Assembly: GCA_930367205.1 (NCBI GenBank)
Contig: OV884013.1
Coordinates: 118,645,827-118,709,826 of the forward strand
Direction: 5' to 3'
DNA from: Acanthosoma haemorrhoidale
Lineage: Eukaryota > Arthropoda > Insecta > Hemiptera > Acanthosomatidae
DNA length: 64,000 nucleotides
Below, one piece after another: positions 58,735-64,000 of this stretch; the stretch's first letter is position 1; each line of letters begins with the position of its first letter. The notes beneath the pieces were generated by a model. It worked only from the letters and a program-made list of their open reading frames with translations, was not told the origin of the DNA and searched no databases. The translations under genes and the position numbers were made by a program.

Positions 58735-60135
58735 AAGTTTTCCGGCGCTAAAAACAACCCAATTTAAAGAAGAGGATGCTCTTTCTGAACGGACTATGAG
58801 TAGATGGTTCAATAAATTCGAAATTTATTGATGCAGACTCAATGAAAAGTACAAGGGAATTGACAAGAGAGGCTGGAGTTTCCCAATCCGTCATAAATCG
58901 TGGGATGCATAGCTTGGGAAAAATGAAAATCTCATCAACAGTGGCTCCTCATGAATTGAGCACTGAGCACGCACGACGTCGAGTAGACATTTAGCGACTA
59001 TTTTTTGAAAAAAAAAACCCCAAAAGACCATCGTTTCGTACTTCTGATGAAAAGCGAATATAAAGGGTGTCCCAGAATCAACGCAAGATTTGATTTAAAT
59101 AGAAAACACAGTTTTTAGTATTTTTGTTGTTTTTTTTTATTGAATTATAAAGTAAATAGGATAGGGTTATTTATGGAATAACACATCGGGCAAAAGGCCT
59201 ACACGACTTTGCTGGCACATACGCACTCTTTTATCGAAATTTTCCATGACCATTTGGCATAAATGTGGTTGAATTTCCTTGAGGCAGCGTTGAATTTCCT
59301 ATTTTAATGCACGGGTGGATGTGGGCTTGTTGACATACACCTTTGACTTCAAATAACCCCATAAAAAGAAATCTAAAGGTGTTAAATCACACGATCTAGG
59401 GGGCCAATTCTGATCACGGAAACGAGAGAGTACACGACCTGGAAATGTCTCATGCAGTATTTGAATTATTTCATGGGCTGTATGGCATGTGGCACCATCT
59501 TGTTGAAACCACATATTGCCCACATCAATACCATCCAATTTCGGCACAAAGAACTGTGTTTACGACGCCGCATTGATGTTCCTGGATTTTCAACAACACT
59601 CTCACGCACTGCTTCGATATTGACATTAGAACGGCTTGTTTTTGGACGACCAGTGTGTTTAGTGTCTCCAACTGATCCAGTCTCCCTAAATTTTCAATTA
59701 ATCTCTTCACAGTTGATGAAGTTTTCTGCACTTTACTCTGGGACACCCTTTATTAAAGAAACCCTAATACCAAGAAACAAAGGTTGGACTGCTGTGTCAG
59801 CCGCTAAACAAGGGCCATTCGAAAAAAACAAAAACAGTGCTGTCTGTATTTTGGAATTACGAAGGCATAATTTATTTCTCATGGTAGAACCATTGATTCA
59901 AAATTTTATAGTGAAAGAATGTATGATATGACCCAGCGTTACCGAGGATTAGCACAACATAATTACGCCCTACCACTTCTCGTTACATGAAACAAAAAAA
60001 CTTCAGAACTGGAACTAAGCTTGTCCATGCTTAAAGTCAGGACTACCATCTGATCCGATAAATGGCTCACTATGGTTGAAAATGGAGAATTCTTCCGTTC
60101 AAGAAGAAGTGGTATGGAGATAGAAACAAAGTTTA
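58735..60135 (+). mobile_element. Third mariner relic, split by Tc-N copy G
   Basis: Left part (58735-59060): broken frames read ALSERTMSRWFNKFE, MKSTRELTREAGVSQSVINR and SDEKRIY, the HTH region and the position of the first catalytic Asp in mariners. After the Tc-N insertion the right part (from about 59753) resumes with KTKTVLSVFWNYEGIIYF, matching the mariner region after that Asp, followed later by a MAHYG-type C-terminal piece. Frameshifts are frequent. Terminal repeats were not found. Confidence 0.6.
59063..59750 (-). mobile_element. Tc-N copy G, nested in a mariner relic
   Basis: Both ends AAGGGTGTCCCAGAATCAAC-like with TA on each side. The minus strand has the C-terminal DDE part (WFQQDGATCHTAHEIIQILH) and the shared junction. 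The N-terminal region has a second deletion, going from the STVKRLIEN region directly to the right terminus. At 688 bp it is the shortest copy with two ends. Confidence 0.9.
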
Positions 60136-60337
60136 GAACACTTTATATAATTTGAATACTAATAAAAAACAAAAGTTTTAAATTAGCTAGAAAAATGGTC
60201 ATTTTTGATGATTCATCCGTAGTCATTCACCCTCCAATTCGGAAGAGCCCCCAGCCCGCCCTTGAAGACACCCGAGAAGCACTGGGAGGTGGAGGGGACC
60301 CGAGGAGCGAGCAGAAGGCACCATTCGCTCTCCAGAC

Positions 60338-60395
60338 ATGGCAGCTCCATCGACAGCACTCCTCCTCGCCCTGTTCGCAGTGTACCTTCACACCA
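60338..60395 (+). CDS. First coding exon (signal peptide) of a gene continuing beyond the window
   Basis: ATG at 60338 opens MAAPSTALLLALFAVYLHT, a clear signal peptide, and the frame meets a strong donor A|GTGAGTAC at phase 1. The preceding ~120 bases are GC-rich, like an exon 1 5' UTR, in an otherwise AT-rich stretch. A phase-1 intron right after the signal peptide is the arrangement of the Ly6 gene in this window and of many immunoglobulin-domain genes. The product is therefore secreted or membrane-anchored. No second exon was found up to 64000, so the first intron is long. Confidence 0.65.
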
Positions 60396-62644
60396 GTGAG
60401 TACTTGACACCAAAGATTTAATTATTACTCTTCATATTTAATAGTAACTTCATTTATACTCTTAGTACTTGACTTCCATCTCGACTAAATCTGATAACAT
60501 TTCTTTTCTTGTATCTCAAACGAAACTATACCAACCTCGGAGTACCATTTCTGGTTAATTCACACTATTTCTGTTTATGAAAATAGAAAATTATATTATT
60601 CCTCGTATCGCTTCTCTTTTCCTATTTTCATTTATTTATGTTTCTGATTGATTGTGCTTAGTTAAGATATGACTAATTTTACGTATTTAACGACAAAAGT
60701 GGCGTGCTTAATGCTCAAAGTAATAAACCATTTAATGTAAACTTATTTGATTATTGCATAGCATCCCTGGAGTGGAGTGTCAAGTTTTTCTCTTTTACAA
60801 ACTGCTTTATTTTCTTCTCATTATCACTATTAGTGAAGAGTAGGCGGAACATAGGAAAAAATTCTAACATCTTCCAGCCTAAAATAATCGAATACATCTG
60901 ATACAATTTCTTTTCTCGTATCCCAAACGAAACTATACCAACATGGAGTCCCATTTCTGGTTAATTCACATCTAAAACTTAATCATTTTGACCATCCCAA
61001 CAGTGCAGACATTAAAAAAGTCCTTTTTATTTTTTTGCATCGAACAAGTCTTTTTAAAGCATTGGCCAGCCTCAACTAACATAAACAAAATATAAACATA
61101 AACAATAAATAAAAAAGAACATAAATGTAGCAATGGCGCTGAATATATACAATAGCATATAACTTTGATTATTTATAAGTCATAGATGTTAAAGTTCAAA
61201 GTTAAAAGTATGAATAAGATGACGATGCGTTAAATAGCGCAAGTTTAATTAAAGAATTTATGGAACAATCTTTGAATGAACGTTTCATTTGAATTCTAAG
61301 CACTCGTTGCATAATTTATGGATATAGATGAAAATTAAACACTATTTGTGTTTATGGTAATAGAAAATTATATTATTCCTCGTATCGCTTCGATTTTTAT
61401 ATTTTCATTTATTTATGTTTCTGATGGATTGTACTTAGTTAAGACATGACTAATTTTATGATTGACTATTGAACGACAAAAGTGGCGTACTAAATGTAAA
61501 AGTCATAAACGATTTAATGTAAAGTTATTTGATTAATGCGTTGCATCCTTGGAGTGGACTTTCATGTTTCTTTCAACCCGCTATATTCTTCACATTATCA
61601 TTAACAGTAAAGAGTAGGCAGAAAGTAGGAATAAAATTGCTAACTTCATCACCAGCCTAAAATAATACGCCTCACTCTATTGTTAAAGTTAACAGCCATA
61701 AACGATTCTGTTTCGTGCCATTCAAAAACCCTCTTTACGCTGTTATTGCCCAAAGTATCTGTGGAACGGTAGTTACATATAAGTAGCGAATACAACCTTG
61801 GAGCATTTTTATGGACATTAGATAACACGCGTTAACAACAAATGCTAATTTTTCTCCGGTTGTCTAAATGTGTTCTCGCTTCACTCATGCATGTGAGTGA
61901 TGAAACAAAAACAGACCGGACAACCTAATAGCCATAAGCCAACCTGCTTCCTTATCGTTAACACATATACTGTCTTCTATATTTTCCCCATTTCTTTCAT
62001 TAAGTACAATCTACTCACTGTATGGATTTCTAGAGATACATAATTAATAAAATTAAGAGTTATAAGATTTATTTAAATACACACATATGCAGAATATATT
62101 GAGGTTGTAATAAACATATACTGTAAAAAATATTGTTAGTAGCCAAACATTAGAATTCTAGTTTTTAGTTATCGTTTCGTTACCATTTTTAAAATGGCTT
62201 TCAGTACGAGAAAAGTCCAATAATAATCAATTCCTGAACTAGGGTATGATAAGACTTAAAAGTTTCCGAAACTGGGCCGAATTTTTTAGCCTTTATTTTG
62301 CTTGCGTTATTGTATTTATAAACTGAAGGGAATATTATAAAATGTTATAATTTAACTTTATAATTTGTATCATACCTTATTTGTATACAACAAACCTTAT
62401 TGTCAGAGTCGTTCCAGCCATCAGTCACTGTACAAGATCGTAGGATTTAAAATTAGTGTTTGGATTGCTTATTCTCCTTAATGTATGATGTCTTCTGGAA
62501 AGCGTGTGTTGTTTCATAAGATAAGGTAATTTCTTTCATACAAGGATAGGACGTAAATGATAGAAGCAGGATGGTTGAGAAATCTACGAGTTCCTGCGTG
62601 AAATGTGAAGCACAAAAGTGAAATTCATTAATTTTATATAGATT
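60396..62644. other. Probable first intron of the 60.3-kb gene
   Basis: AT-rich. A pair of similar segments occurs: TATTATTCCTCGTATCGCTT at about 60594 and 61371, each followed by related sequence for roughly 250 bases (GACAAAAGTGGCGT..., then GAGTGGA...). This is a local diverged duplication. No exon was recognised. Confidence 0.45.
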
Positions 62645-63028
62645 TTTTTTAAAAATATAGCCCCTTTAAATTTACAGATAATTATATGCAATTATAGATC
62701 CTCAGGTGAATCTATTTACAAATTATTTTTGTATTTCCTGTAGCGTCGCTACATTATATGCAGGTTTTGTTATTTTATAAAAATTATACAATGAATAAAC
62801 AAGTATAATGATACACATTATACGTGACTGGACTGAACTGACTCTAATAAAGGTGATGGTGCTCACCTTTTTGATCAAACTTAAAACTAACTTACATACT
62901 AATTCTTAACCTCATTTTTCCCTGATAGTCTGTTGCCATCGATGCGGGAGGGGTGGTGGGGTCATAGTGTTAAACACTGGGTTGGTTAGGTGCTGCAACG
63001 AGTCAAAAAATGTGTCTCTGGCGGATGA
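62645..63028 (-). mobile_element. LINE-A copy, 3' UTR and RT end
   Basis: The minus strand starts in the RT C-terminus (the CACCCCTCCCGCATCGATGG region), followed by the 3' UTR through GGTGAGCACCATCACC and GTAGCGACGCTACAGG to the GGGGCTAT end. Confidence 0.85.
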
Positions 63029-64000
63029 ACCATCGACAAATATTATATACGGGTAGGTACTAATCCAACTTTGATGGACCAGTAAATAATCAATTAGCTA
63101 GACCAAGGCAAACATTGACATTGACATATTGGCTCTCAAAAAAAGTATTTTTTGAATTACCGCTCTTAAAATATCAATAATTATTATTTAAAGAAAAGAG
63201 ATTTGATTATCACTTTCTCCGTTATTGTCAAACATTCAAATAGATCGAAAGACTATAAAGAGGGGAAGAACAGACTTATAGGGAAAGATAATTTCCCCGT
63301 ACCTGTTAGAGAGTATACCCTGTCCCAGACTATTGACACTACTTTATTATGTTCAATATGTAACTACATAACAGTATTTTTCGATGCACGCTTATATGTA
63401 TGGTTCAAATCGTAAAACAAAAATAGAAAAATTCATCGTGAAGAATGAAAAGAGAGAGAGAGAGTTTACTAAATGCATTAGCTACAAACTCGATCTGGAG
63501 AGTACACAAACATATACACCGAACATGTAAATTGTAATGTTTGTGAAAATGAACATACTTAACAGGTAGGCTTTGTCAACTCGTTATTCAGAAAGACCAA
63601 TGTAGTCTGTCAGATATTGTCACTACAATGTTGATTATGGATGACTATTGGACAAGCAAGTTTTGTTGCTATGCGTGAATGTGTAATTAATATTTGAAAT
63701 TACCTAATTCCACGTATATTATAATATATAATATATTGATATTACATCGAATTTCCACTGTCAACTTTAATGTTATTGTTAATAGCAACAATCAATAAAC
63801 CTGTATATTAATATTTATACCCTGTGAAAATTAATTTTTCCAAAAAAACAGAAGAAAATATATTTATCAACAGTCACCCACTCAGGCATCCACAGGACTA
63901 AAATTCGAAACAATAAAATTTGAATTGATCCAATGAATGACATTCCGGTGATTGCTATAAATTTATATTCATTCATAATTGTACACCAAATACGTTTTTC
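63029..64000. other. AT-rich DNA to the right edge
   Basis: No recognised gene; probably intron of the 60.3-kb gene. The short frame at 63203-63415 has no family. Confidence 0.4.

Overview
This is nuclear DNA from an animal, almost certainly an insect. It is AT-rich, has introns, and carries a multi-exon CYP4-type cytochrome P450, a Ly6/three-finger protein gene, mariner and other IS630/Tc1/mariner DNA transposons, and 5'-truncated Jockey-like LINEs. A hemipteran is my guess, but the sequence does not settle the order or species. There is no operon structure, CRISPR array or tRNA/rRNA gene that I can support.

Two complete protein-coding genes can be assembled by hand, both on the minus strand. 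(1) A 12-exon CYP4 P450 (2824-16868, 494 aa) has every splice site and phase consistent and all P450 signature motifs present. Its introns carry two internally deleted DNA transposons, several copies of a dispersed repeat (called D here) and a LINE fragment. (2) A 3-exon Ly6/uPAR-type GPI-anchored protein (21654-27703, 127 aa) has a signal peptide, ten ectodomain cysteines and a hydrophobic tail. A plus-strand signal-peptide exon at 60338-60395 probably starts a third gene that continues outside the window. A few isolated exon-like stretches (1028-1186 with 1744-1830, 41560-41750, 56696-56834) are weaker candidates.

Most of the rest is repeats. Tc-N is a family of seven IS630/Tc1/mariner-type elements (AAGGGTGTCCC termini, TA target), all with deleted transposase centres and most sharing one deletion junction. 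There are three further mariner relics, at 30.0, 44.2 and 58.7 kb, the last split by a Tc-N copy. Three LINE families, LINE-A, LINE-B and LINE-C, are seen as 3' ends. Repeat D may be LTR-derived. Other pieces are a mitochondrial ND2 insertion (about 33.1-33.4 kb), a 27-bp tandem array with a 216-bp higher-order period (35.0-35.7 kb), a TAC-rich array (36.4 kb), a 19-bp minisatellite next to the Ly6 exon 1 donor, and a long near-perfect inverted repeat (52.7-53.4 kb) that could form a hairpin RNA.

Layout: 1-2.8 kb repeat D and a possible gene end; 2.8-16.9 kb CYP4; 17-21 kb LINE-B composite and unexplained AT-rich DNA; 21.6-27.7 kb Ly6 gene with repeats in its introns; 27.9-60 kb repeat-dominated intergenic DNA; 60.3 kb new gene start; 60.4-64 kb probable first intron of that gene, with one LINE-A copy. 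I found no clearly new biological system. The least ordinary structures are the long hairpin, the inverted repeats around CYP4 exon 2, the nested and chimeric retroelements, and the ND2 insertion.
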